NCBI GenBank assembly: GCA_002439285.1
Contig: DJTQ01000252.1
Location: forward strand, 1 to 5,515
Direction of reading: 5' to 3'
Source: Paenibacillaceae bacterium UBA6304
Lineage (GTDB): Bacteria; Bacillota; Bacilli; Paenibacillales; Paenibacillaceae
Length of the DNA: 5,515 bases
Shown here: positions 1 to 5,515 of the stretch, piece after piece
How positions within the stretch are numbered: position 1 is the first letter of the stretch
Layout of the letters: each line of letters starts with the position of its first letter
Made by a program: the position numbers and the translations under genes
The notes under the pieces: generated by a model
Told to the model about the DNA's origin: nothing
Seen by the model: the letters and a program-made list of their open reading frames with translations, nothing else
The model's database searches: none

Positions 1-626
1 TTGTGGGTGTGAATGCCAAGGCGGGAAGCGGTTACTTGGCCGGCAAGGACACTTACGATGTCATGGACTTCATGCGGCATGGTTCCGCCGTTGGTATCGC
101 ACATGGTCAGCCAATCGGCCCCGGCCTCTTCAGCTTTGCGCATGACCGCAAGCGCGTATTCGGGATTGTTCTTGTAGCCGTCGAAGAAGTGCTCGGCATC
201 AAAGATGACTTCCATACCTTGGCGTTTCAAGTACGCGATGGAATCATAGATCATCGCTAAATTCTCCTCCAGCGTGGTCTGGAGGGCCGTGAAGACATGG
301 AAATCCCAAGATTTCCCGACCAGGGTAGCGGCCTGGACGCCGGCTTCAAGCATCCGATTCAGATTGGCGTCGTGTTCAGCCACGCTATCCTTCCGGCGGG
401 TGCTCCCAAAGGCCGTAATTTTAGCGGATAGTCCAAGGTCCTGTACGCGCTTAAAAAATTCGATATCCTTGCTATTGCTGCCCGGGATGCCGCCTTCGAT
501 ATAATGGACACCCAGCTGATCCAGCTTCTTGGCTATCTTCAACTTATCGTCAGCGGAAAGGCTGATGCCTTCGCCTTGGGTACCGTCCCGCAATGTGGTG
601 TCGAAGATGGATAAAGCCTTTGACAT
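1..626 (-). CDS. cimA: (R)-citramalate synthase, N-terminal 208 codons (3' end cut by window)
   Basis: The protein belongs to the DRE-TIM metallolyase family (isopropylmalate, homocitrate and citramalate synthases). CimA condenses pyruvate with acetyl-CoA to citramalate, opening the threonine-independent route to isoleucine in the cytosol. Visible features are the signature FDTTLRDGTQGEG at residues 8-20, with the expected metal and substrate residues R13 and D14, the segment EGGIPGSNSKD near residue 50, FDAEHFFDGY and CDTNGG further on, and the metal-binding HTH at residues 206-208, at the window edge. The 'GTQGEG' and 'PGSNSKD' forms fit CimA better than LeuA, from family knowledge. The ATG at 624-626 has a GGGGGAG ribosome site (636-642) nine bases upstream. 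Full-length relatives have roughly 500-540 residues, so the end of the barrel and the C-terminal regulatory domain lie outside. No frameshift is seen. Isopropylmalate synthase is the main alternative. Confidence 0.93.
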   Translation of the reverse strand, partial: MSKALSIFDTTLRDGTQGEGISLSADDKLKIAKKLDQLGVHYIEGGIPGSNSKDIEFFKRVQDLGLSAKITAFGSTRRKDSVAEHDANLNRMLEAGVQAATLVGKSWDFHVFTALQTTLEENLAMIYDSIAYLKRQGMEVIFDAEHFFDGYKNNPEYALAVMRKAEEAGADWLTMCDTNGGTMPHEVHDIVSVLAGQVTASRLGIHTH

Positions 627-676
627 GATGGATGTCTCCCCCTTTTGGATGTCCTCAGATAGAATCTCCGATTTGG

Positions 677-693
677 TATAATTTCTAATTATA
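677..693. repeat. Perfect 7-bp inverted repeat carrying back-to-back TATAAT boxes
   Basis: TATAATT, TCT, AATTATA forms a perfect 7-3-7 inverted repeat. The right arm is the -10 box of the cimA promoter (minus strand). The left arm supplies an identical TATAAT pointing toward dinB (677-682, plus), though no convincing -35 box lies 16-18 bases upstream of it. It could be a regulator site, a divergent promoter core or a coincidence of AT-rich promoter sequence. Confidence 0.5.
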
Positions 694-716
694 ACATTTG
701 TTTTTTTAAATGTAAC
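688..716 (-). promoter_or_regulatory. Probable sigma-A promoter of cimA with extended -10
   Basis: Read on the minus strand, there is a perfect TATAAT (688-693), preceded by TG one base further upstream (extended -10). A 17-base AT-rich spacer separates it from GTTACA (711-716), which matches the -35 consensus at four of six positions. Transcription should begin near 681, giving a leader of about 55 bases. That is too short for a T-box or other large riboswitch. The start point is inferred from spacing only. Confidence 0.75.
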
Positions 717-730
717 ACGGTTTTTAGCGG

Positions 731-871
731 ATGATCAAACATCGGAATTTGCGGCCGTGCGACATAGGGATACCTGAATCGAGCATCGGAGAGTTTCACC
801 CGGCCTTGTTGACCGGAATTTGGAATAAAGAGTATGCTGGAGACAGAATGTTAAAGAGGGGACGGTCTTGA
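731..871 (+). CDS. Doubtful 46-codon upstream ORF overlapping the dinB start
   Basis: An ATG at 731 opens a 46-residue frame (beginning MIKHRNLRPC) that ends at TGA 869-871. That stop overlaps the dinB TTG start at 868-870 in the sequence TTGA, the geometry of translational coupling. Against it, there is no good ribosome site before 731, and an open frame of this length is not rare by chance. The peptide resembles no family I recognise and has no membrane segment. It is listed because the stop/start overlap could matter for dinB translation. A real protein product is unlikely. Confidence 0.18.
   Translation: MIKHRNLRPCDIGIPESSIGEFHPALLTGIWNKEYAGDRMLKRGRS
809..838 (+). promoter_or_regulatory. 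Candidate dinB promoter
   Basis: TTGACC (809-814, five of six) is followed after 18 bases by TATGCT (833-838, four of six). This places a start near 845, just upstream of the dinB ribosome site. It is a moderate-to-weak match, as would suit a lowly expressed polymerase. No Bacillus-type LexA box (GAAC-N4-GTTC) is seen near it. The plus-strand TATAAT at 677-682 is a more distant alternative. Confidence 0.4.
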
Positions 872-2166
872 AAGTGTCTGGTAATATCGATGAATACTAT
901 CCCGCCCGCGGCCGGGTCGTGCTGCATGTCGATATGAACGCATTTTACTGCTCCGTCCACGAGGCGGAGGAGCCTGAGAAATACCGGAACCGGCCGACGG
1001 CGGTAGCGGGCAGCGTTGAACTGCGCAAAGGCGTAATCGTAACGTGCTCGTATGCGGCCCGCAAGCTGGGGATATCCACCGGAATGACGGTAAGCCAAGG
1101 ATTGAAAAAATGCCCTGATCTGATCGTGATTCAGCCGAACTTCCATTTATATCGGAGATATTCCAAAGCGTTCATGGATATCGCTTATGGATATACTCCC
1201 CTGCTGCAAGCCGTTTCGATCGACGAATGTTATCTGGATATCACGGGGTCGAAGCAGTTTGGAACTCCGCTGGACATTGCGCATGAAATCCAGTCCCGAA
1301 TTACTCAGGAACTTGGACTTCCTTGCTCGATCGGAATTGCTCCCAACAAGCTTCTCGCCAAAATGGCTTCCGATATGAAGAAACCGAACGGGATTACAGT
1401 CTTGCGAATCCGCGACGTCCCGGCGCTGTTGTGGGATAAACCCTGCAATGAACTGTTCGGGATCGGGAGAAAGACAGCTGAGAAACTGGAGCGGATGAGG
1501 ATCTTCACGATCGGACAGCTTGCAGCAGCGGACGAGCGGCTGCTTGCCGAGAAGTTCGGCGTGTCCGGCCACTGGATGAAGCAGGCGGCCCATGGTCTCG
1601 ATGATTCTCCGGTCGTGGAAGACCGCGAGAAGAATAAATCGATCGGCCATACGACGACACTACCGAGAGATATCAGTAACTTGGACGAGGTCCAGCGGGT
1701 ATTTCTCAATTTGGCGGATCAGGTAACCCGCCGGCTCCGGCGGCAGAAGATGATGGCGCAAACGGTTCAGATTACGATCCGTACACCCGATATGAAGACG
1801 ATCACCCGCTCGCAAAGTCTAGATACGGTCATTGACCGGGCGGAGGAGGTATACCGGGAAGCCTGCAAGCTGTATCGGCGGCACTGGAACGTGGAGAAGC
1901 CTGTCCGGCTGCTCGGAATTACGCTGCAGAACCTGGTGTTAAAAGAGGAGTCTGCCCTACAGCTCGATTTGTTTGATTATGAGCAGCAGCCCCGGAAAGA
2001 ATCGTTAACCAAAACCATGGATTTGTTACGGGATAAATTTGGCGAGAACGCAGTCTTGACGGCAGGGATGCTTACCGATGATCCTTCCGCGCTGATCCGG
2101 AACCATAAAATTCGCGGGACATCGCTTCAGACCGATTTCTTGCGTGAACCGCTGGACGAATCCTGA
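868..2166 (+). CDS. dinB: DNA polymerase IV (Y-family translesion polymerase, PolY1-like)
   Basis: This error-prone polymerase copies across damaged template bases at stalled forks. The 432-residue length is normal for Bacillales DinB. Palm motif HVDMNAFY at residues 20-27 carries catalytic D22 and the likely steric-gate Y27. SIDECYLD at 117-124 carries D119 and E120. A helix-hairpin-helix-like stretch (LFGIGRKTAEKL) follows near 196-207, and the little-finger domain spans about 255-360. QLDLF at 365-369 is a textbook beta-clamp binding peptide, and the tail has the GTS segment known from B. subtilis YqjH-type proteins. The start is TTG at 868, chosen because AGAGGGG (855-861) lies six bases upstream and no in-frame ATG fits. 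N24 replaces the Asp often found in the E. coli-type HVDMD motif; this is common in PolY1-type relatives and does not imply inactivity. It is apparently a single-gene unit, since fer has its own promoters. Confidence 0.95.
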   Translation: MKVSGNIDEYYPARGRVVLHVDMNAFYCSVHEAEEPEKYRNRPTAVAGSVELRKGVIVTCSYAARKLGISTGMTVSQGLKKCPDLIVIQPNFHLYRRYSKAFMDIAYGYTPLLQAVSIDECYLDITGSKQFGTPLDIAHEIQSRITQELGLPCSIGIAPNKLLAKMASDMKKPNGITVLRIRDVPALLWDKPCNELFGIGRKTAEKLERMRIFTIGQLAAADERLLAEKFGVSGHWMKQAAHGLDDSPVVEDREKNKSIGHTTTLPRDISNLDEVQRVFLNLADQVTRRLRRQKMMAQTVQITIRTPDMKTITRSQSLDTVIDRAEEVYREACKLYRRHWNVEKPVRLLGITLQNLVLKEESALQLDLFDYEQQPRKESLTKTMDLLRDKFGENAVLTAGMLTDDPSALIRNHKIRGTSLQTDFLREPLDES

Positions 2167-2174
2167 TTTTAGAT

Positions 2175-2183
2175 TGGTATAAT
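2175..2183 (+). promoter_or_regulatory. Possible distal extended -10 upstream of fer
   Basis: TGGTATAAT, an extended -10, begins nine bases after the dinB stop. The only upstream match is TGGACG (2153-2158) at a long 19-base spacing inside dinB. It could be a secondary promoter for fer, but the pair at 2191-2224 is better. Confidence 0.35.
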
Positions 2184-2190
2184 GCGGAAA

Positions 2191-2524
<334 letters not shown>

Positions 2525-2553
2525 TCTTCCACCGGTTGATCGAATTCCTAAGA

Positions 2554-2587
2554 CAGTCCCCGCATATTAAGCGAGGGCTGTTTTTTT
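2554..2587 (+). terminator. Rho-independent terminator of fer
   Basis: A 10-base stem (2554-2563 with 2571-2580), containing one G-U wobble and one C-A mismatch, closes the 7-base loop ATATTAA. Seven T residues follow at 2581-2587. It lies 30 bases after the fer stop and separates fer from the transpeptidase gene. Confidence 0.9.
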
Positions 2588-2600
2588 ATTGTCTGTAAAT

Positions 2601-2611
2601 TTAGGACCTAA
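2601..2611. repeat. Short palindrome between the fer terminator and the transpeptidase gene
   Basis: TTAGG-A-CCTAA is a perfect 5-1-5 inverted repeat about 60 bases upstream of the probable -10 of the transpeptidase gene. It could be an operator. No known regulator consensus is recognised, and a match this short may be chance. Confidence 0.25.
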
Positions 2612-2668
2612 GTAGCGATTTTGACTCTAAAGAATCCAAATTCTTAGTAACCAGGTTTTATTTACCGA

Positions 2669-2674
2669 TATAAT
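2669..2674 (+). promoter_or_regulatory. Probable -10 box of the transpeptidase gene
   Basis: A perfect TATAAT lies 39 bases before the start codon, in an AT-rich interval. No good -35 is found at 16-18 bases upstream; TTGACT at 2621-2626 is much too far away to pair with it. An activator or another sigma factor might compensate. The perfect 6-bp hairpin arms AAGAAT/ATTCTT (2630-2645) overlap the expected -35 area. Confidence 0.45.
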
Positions 2675-2713
2675 TAGTAGCAGAATTCTAATTTATCCAT
2701 GTGGAGGATTTCG

Positions 2714-4141
2714 ATGAGTAACTCGGCTTACCTCAAGAAATACGTGGAGAACCACCCGAAGAATAAAATGGCCTGGTATTTGCTGGGCAAAGAATATGAA
2801 ACTACCGGTCAAGAGGGCAAAGCACATTATTGCTATATTCAGGCGGGAAGTGTCTATGAAGCCTTTGAATCCAGTAAGATGCCGGCCGATTTGTGGAAGG
2901 AATACCAGGAGAACCTGTTGCTGGAATCCAGACGCAAGGAGAAGCAACTCCAACTGCTGAGGAAAATCGGGCTGGTTGTCATGTTATTGTTATTAATCTG
3001 GATGCCGTCCACGTATGCTCCGGGGGTCATAAATCCCTCGGAAGTGGCTGGGGACAATCCGGAGGACGGAGACGAAAATCCCATTACGTCTGATGACCCC
3101 AAACCCTCCGGGCTTTCCGACACGGACAAGCCGCCGCTTTTAAATCTGGCTTATACAGCGAAAACTTATTTCGGTGAGCCTGAGGACAAACGGAGGGCGT
3201 TGGGAAGTCTTCTTGAGGAAGGGAAGGAAAGCGCTGCACTGGAAACCGCGGTACTTGGCATGAAGCGGTCCGGAAAGTGGGCGTTATGGTCCGAGGATAT
3301 GCCCGTCGTTTATGGAGTGACTCAAAGTCCTGACAGCGGTAAGTTGGAAGTTCAATCTTACGATGCCCAAGCCTGCGACTGTGAGCCGCCGGATGTATCC
3401 AGGCTCCAGAAGAAGGCCGCGGAATGGATTTCCCGTCAGGAGTCGCTGGCCGTGCTGACTTCAGCCATGCAGCAGTTCAAGCAGATGGAAGGCAAATGGC
3501 CGGAAAACCTCAAAGAGTTGACGGGTACTTTCCCGAACAACTGGATTGCGGGCGTTGACCCGATCATGCAGGAAGCGTTCGAGCCGATGCTTGGATTGCT
3601 TAAGAAGAAGCAAGGTGTGAACGGAGAGAAGGGTGCAGCCACTGTCGGCAGTGGTCAAGCGGGACTGAACGGGATTTCAGGAGCAGCGCCATTCTTCACT
3701 AAGCCGTTGGAGGCGATCGTAGATACGAAGAACCATACTTTGGCGGTCGTGAGCGGTAATATCATTATAAGAAGCTACAAGGTAGGACTTGGGGGCGAGA
3801 AAACGCCGGATGGAAGTTTCCGCATTTCGGATAAAGTCGTGAATCCAAACGGTCATGATGATGGTGAATTCGGAAGCCGCGGCATGCAGCTCTCGGATAC
3901 GAATTATGCGATTCACGGGACGAATGAACCGGAGAGTATTGGTAAGGATCAATCCCTGGGATGTATCCGGATGTCGAAGAAGGATGTAGAGGAGTTGTTC
4001 GATCTGCTCCCGAAAGGGACGAAAGTAACGATTGGAAAGGGGATTCTTCCGAAGCTGGAATCTGTTCCCGAAGAGCGTTTTGCTTTGGGTGATCGCCAGG
4101 ATCAGACCAATCCCCATCGTACATACCACTGGTTGGATTAA
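2714..4141 (+). CDS. Membrane-anchored L,D-transpeptidase (YkuD domain) with cytoplasmic TPR-like N-terminus
   Basis: YkuD enzymes crosslink peptidoglycan stem peptides (3-3 type) using a catalytic cysteine outside the membrane. This protein has 475 residues. Residues 18-51 fit one TPR unit (W21, L24, G25, Y28, A37, Y41 and A44 at consensus places). A basic patch (73-84) precedes one membrane segment (about 85-102), predicting N-in, C-out topology. An acidic, Pro-rich linker follows (about 103-145), then an unrecognised region (about 146-300) with a CxC pair at C221/C223, a Gly/Ala-rich linker, and the YkuD domain (about 333-452). Catalytic residues H401 and C417 lie in IHGTN...SLGCIRM. L415 occupies a place that is often His, but B. 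subtilis YkuD has Lys there, so activity is expected. The ATG at 2714 is preferred over the in-frame ATG at 2699 because GGAGG (2703-2707) lies six bases upstream of it. The 3' end meets the small minus-strand gene with no terminator visible. Confidence 0.9.
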   Translation: MSNSAYLKKYVENHPKNKMAWYLLGKEYETTGQEGKAHYCYIQAGSVYEAFESSKMPADLWKEYQENLLLESRRKEKQLQLLRKIGLVVMLLLLIWMPSTYAPGVINPSEVAGDNPEDGDENPITSDDPKPSGLSDTDKPPLLNLAYTAKTYFGEPEDKRRALGSLLEEGKESAALETAVLGMKRSGKWALWSEDMPVVYGVTQSPDSGKLEVQSYDAQACDCEPPDVSRLQKKAAEWISRQESLAVLTSAMQQFKQMEGKWPENLKELTGTFPNNWIAGVDPIMQEAFEPMLGLLKKKQGVNGEKGAATVGSGQAGLNGISGAAPFFTKPLEAIVDTKNHTLAVVSGNIIIRSYKVGLGGEKTPDGSFRISDKVVNPNGHDDGEFGSRGMQLSDTNYAIHGTNEPESIGKDQSLGCIRMSKKDVEELFDLLPKGTKVTIGKGILPKLESVPEERFALGDRQDQTNPHRTYHWLD

Positions 4142-4275
4142 AGCTGAGCAATCACGATGACGGCGGCAACTACAATAATCAATGCAGCGATGACCGAGCC
4201 TGTCCAGATGAGCGCCTTTTTGTTGACTTCATCCTTCTTTTGCTGCAGGGTCGGAGCTTTGCGTTTGGTTGACAT
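4138..4275 (-). CDS. Small single-pass membrane protein, 45 residues, function unknown
   Basis: The frame runs from an ATG at 4273-4275 to a TAA at 4138-4140. Ribosome site AAGGAAGGGG (4284-4293) lies eight bases upstream, which strongly supports translation. The N-terminal half is basic and polar (MSTKRKAPTLQQKKDEVNKK), with eight Lys/Arg before residue 21. Residues 21-43 are almost wholly hydrophobic (W24, then mostly Ile, Val and Ala), leaving only Gln-Leu after the membrane segment. It looks like a tail-anchored peptide with its basic head in the cytoplasm; no cleavage site is apparent. Its stop overlaps the transpeptidase stop on the other strand (shared TTAA, 4138-4141). I recognise no family. 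A cell-envelope role near the transpeptidase is only a guess from position. Confidence 0.8.
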   Translation of the reverse strand: MSTKRKAPTLQQKKDEVNKKALIWTGSVIAALIIVVAAVIVIAQL

Positions 4276-4300
4276 CGGTTAATCCCCTTCCTTATATAAC

Positions 4301-4314
4301 AGAAGTATACTTCT
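4301..4314. promoter_or_regulatory. 14-bp perfect palindrome, candidate operator/-10 region of the small membrane gene
   Basis: AGAAGTATACTTCT is identical on both strands. It lies 25 bases upstream of the small gene's ATG and about 145 bases upstream of pyrD. Read toward the small gene it includes TATACT (4304-4309), a fair -10, with the weak -35 candidate ATGAAA 18 bases further upstream. A dimeric regulator bound here would occlude that promoter. It matches no operator consensus I know well. Confidence 0.5.
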
Positions 4315-4458
4315 TTATTGTAATGGCTTTCATAATAAATTTCCATATTCATGTTTCTGCATTTTCGGTAGAGATAAACTTTTCTTTTCCGCCGGAAACC
4401 GCTAAACTGGATATGGAGTTTTTTGTGAGGACAGAAAGGATCGGAGTGGATCGAAACA

Positions 4459-5515
4459 GTGTTGTATCGCCATTTGGGGAAACCCGTATTTTTTAAATTG
4501 GATCCGGAAAAAGCCCATCATCTTGTGATCGGCGGTCTACATACAGGGGCTAAAGTCCCGGGCATGGTTCCGCTGATGCGCGGGATGTACGGAACCTCGA
4601 AGGCGCCCGAATTGTCCACGGAATTATTCGGCGTTCATTTTCCTTCCCCTGTGGGACTTGCGGCAGGGCTTGATAAAAATGCCGATGCGGTAGAAGGTTT
4701 CTCCGCGATCGGATTCGGCTTCATGGAAGTAGGAACGGTTACGCCCAAAGCCCAGCCGGGCAATGACTTGCCGCGTTTGTTCCGGCTTCCGCCGGAAGAG
4801 GCGCTGATCAACCGGATGGGATTCAACAACCGCGGTGCGGAAGCCATGGCAGAGCGGCTTGCGGCGCTAAAAACCAGGCCGATTCCCATAGCGGTCAATA
4901 TCGGGAAGAATAAGGTCACCCCGAATGAAGAAGCCCATCTGGATTATCAGCAGTGTATCTCGGTGCTGTATCCTTATGCCGACTTCTTTGTCGTGAACAT
5001 AAGTTCACCGAACACGCCGGATTTGCGTAATCTGCAGCATGGGAACGAGTTGTCGCTTCTTCTTGAGGTAGTAAAGGAAGAGATGGCGGTCCAGGCCAAG
5101 CTTCAGGGAACAAGCAAAGCTGTGCTTGTAAAGATCGCGCCGGATGTGAGCGAAGGCGAGTTGGAATTCATGGTGGATACCATTCAAAAGAGCGGCGTGT
5201 CCGGCCTAATTGCGACCAACACGACGATTTCCCGCGAGGGACTGACTCACTCGAATGCAAAAGAAACCGGCGGCCTTAGCGGCAAGCCGCTGCGCGAAAG
5301 GTCGACGGAGATCATTTCAAGGGTTTACCGCCAGACCGGGGGACAATTGCCGATCGTTGGATCGGGCGGTATATTCACCGCGGCTGACGCGTATGAGAAG
5401 ATTCGCGCCGGCGCCAGTCTGGTGGAGATATATACGGCATTGATTTATGAAGGACCTGAAATTAACCGCAAACTGCATCGCGGACTGCGGGAACTGCTGA
5501 AACGGGACGGCTTCG
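4459..5515 (+). CDS. pyrD: Dihydroorotate dehydrogenase, class 2 quinone-dependent (3' end cut by window)
   Basis: The enzyme oxidises dihydroorotate to orotate in pyrimidine synthesis, passing electrons through FMN to membrane quinone. The N-terminal stretch LYRHLGKPVFFKLDPEKAHH is the amphipathic membrane-associating extension of class 2 enzymes. AAGLDKN with K73 and GTVTPKAQPGN form the FMN site. NISSPNT places the class-2 catalytic serine at S183; class 1 enzymes use Cys there. ATNTTISR, GGLSGKPL and the phosphate-binding VGSGGI follow. The start is taken as GTG 4459, directly followed by TTG, giving the typical MLYR beginning. A GGAGTGG ribosome site (4443-4449) lies nine bases upstream, and the frame is closed by TGA at 4426. 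The 352 codons seen approach the usual 335-370 total, so only a few residues are missing. Many Bacillales carry the class 1B enzyme inside a pyr operon; here the neighbours are unrelated. No clear promoter or PyrR-type attenuator is visible upstream. Confidence 0.94.
   Translation, partial: MLYRHLGKPVFFKLDPEKAHHLVIGGLHTGAKVPGMVPLMRGMYGTSKAPELSTELFGVHFPSPVGLAAGLDKNADAVEGFSAIGFGFMEVGTVTPKAQPGNDLPRLFRLPPEEALINRMGFNNRGAEAMAERLAALKTRPIPIAVNIGKNKVTPNEEAHLDYQQCISVLYPYADFFVVNISSPNTPDLRNLQHGNELSLLLEVVKEEMAVQAKLQGTSKAVLVKIAPDVSEGELEFMVDTIQKSGVSGLIATNTTISREGLTHSNAKETGGLSGKPLRERSTEIISRVYRQTGGQLPIVGSGGIFTAADAYEKIRAGASLVEIYTALIYEGPEINRKLHRGLRELLKRDGF

Noticed and set aside
3..260. Plus-strand ORF of 85 codons at the left edge
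   Set aside because: It lies wholly antisense to cimA, whose protein shows family motifs across the same stretch. It has no recognisable domain.
627..687. T-box or other riboswitch in the cimA leader
   Set aside because: The predicted leader is about 55 bases, with no specifier stem, T-box sequence or terminator hairpin.
677..691. CodY-like box over the cimA promoter
   Set aside because: The best alignment to AATTTTCWGAAAATT on the minus strand matches only 9 of 15 positions, which AT-rich DNA gives readily.
737..752. Possible LexA box CAAACATCGGAATTTG before dinB
   Set aside because: The GAAC-N4-GTTC core of Gram-positive LexA sites is absent; only the outer bases are symmetric.
796..1146. 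Minus-strand ORF of 116 codons across the dinB start
   Set aside because: It is a shadow frame of dinB with Arg-rich composition. There is no ribosome site and no known motifs.
3953..3970. Loss of the motif histidine (SLGC instead of SHGC) as a sign of an inactive transpeptidase
   Set aside because: B. subtilis YkuD itself has SKGC at this place, and both H401 and C417 are kept, so inactivity is not indicated.
3677..4129. Minus-strand ORF of 150 codons inside the transpeptidase gene
   Set aside because: It is antisense to the YkuD catalytic domain, which is clearly the coding frame.
4386..4427. Hairpin TTTCC-GCC-GGAAA and the downstream AAACT/AGTTT pair with a T run, as a pyrD attenuator
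   Set aside because: The stems are only five base pairs, the second is AT-rich with a long loop, and no PyrR-binding loop sequence is present. The site may be chance.
4269..4496. Plus-strand ORF of 75 codons in the small-gene/pyrD interval
   Set aside because: It needs a TTG start without a ribosome site, overlaps the pyrD start out of frame, and is Phe-rich because the intergenic DNA is T-rich.

Overview
The window reads like chromosomal core sequence of a mid-GC Gram-positive of the Bacillales, most likely Paenibacillus or a close relative. Strong AGGAGG-type ribosome sites, frequent TTG/GTG starts, a Bacillus-type single-cluster ferredoxin, a PolY1-like DinB and a YkuD-type L,D-transpeptidase all point that way. 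No transposase, phage, tRNA, rRNA or CRISPR feature is visible. The genus is inferred from protein style only.

Layout from left to right. Positions 1-626 (minus strand) hold the first 208 codons of a citramalate synthase (cimA); its C-terminal part lies outside the window. A good sigma-A promoter for it (711-716 / 688-693) sits in a 241-bp intergenic region shared with dinB. dinB (868-2166, plus) encodes a Y-family translesion polymerase with intact catalytic acids and a beta-clamp peptide. A short leader with two interleaved promoters leads to fer (2282-2524), a [4Fe-4S] ferredoxin ended by a clear intrinsic terminator. Next is a 475-residue membrane protein (2714-4141) that joins a cytoplasmic TPR-like repeat, one membrane segment, an acidic linker, an uncharacterised middle region and a YkuD L,D-transpeptidase domain.

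A 45-codon gene on the minus strand (4138-4275) encodes a tail-anchored-like single-pass membrane peptide. Its stop codon overlaps the transpeptidase stop within the shared tetranucleotide TTAA. A 14-bp perfect palindrome lies just upstream of it, in the divergent interval before pyrD (4459 to the window end), a class 2 quinone-linked dihydroorotate dehydrogenase that lacks only its last few codons.

The genes do not form one pathway. They are mostly single-gene units: branched-chain amino acid precursor synthesis, DNA damage tolerance, electron transfer, cell-wall crosslinking and pyrimidine synthesis. The least ordinary parts are the transpeptidase architecture with its overlapping small membrane gene, the palindrome in front of that small gene, and the promoter arrangements upstream of cimA and fer. 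I see no evidence of a new multi-gene system here.
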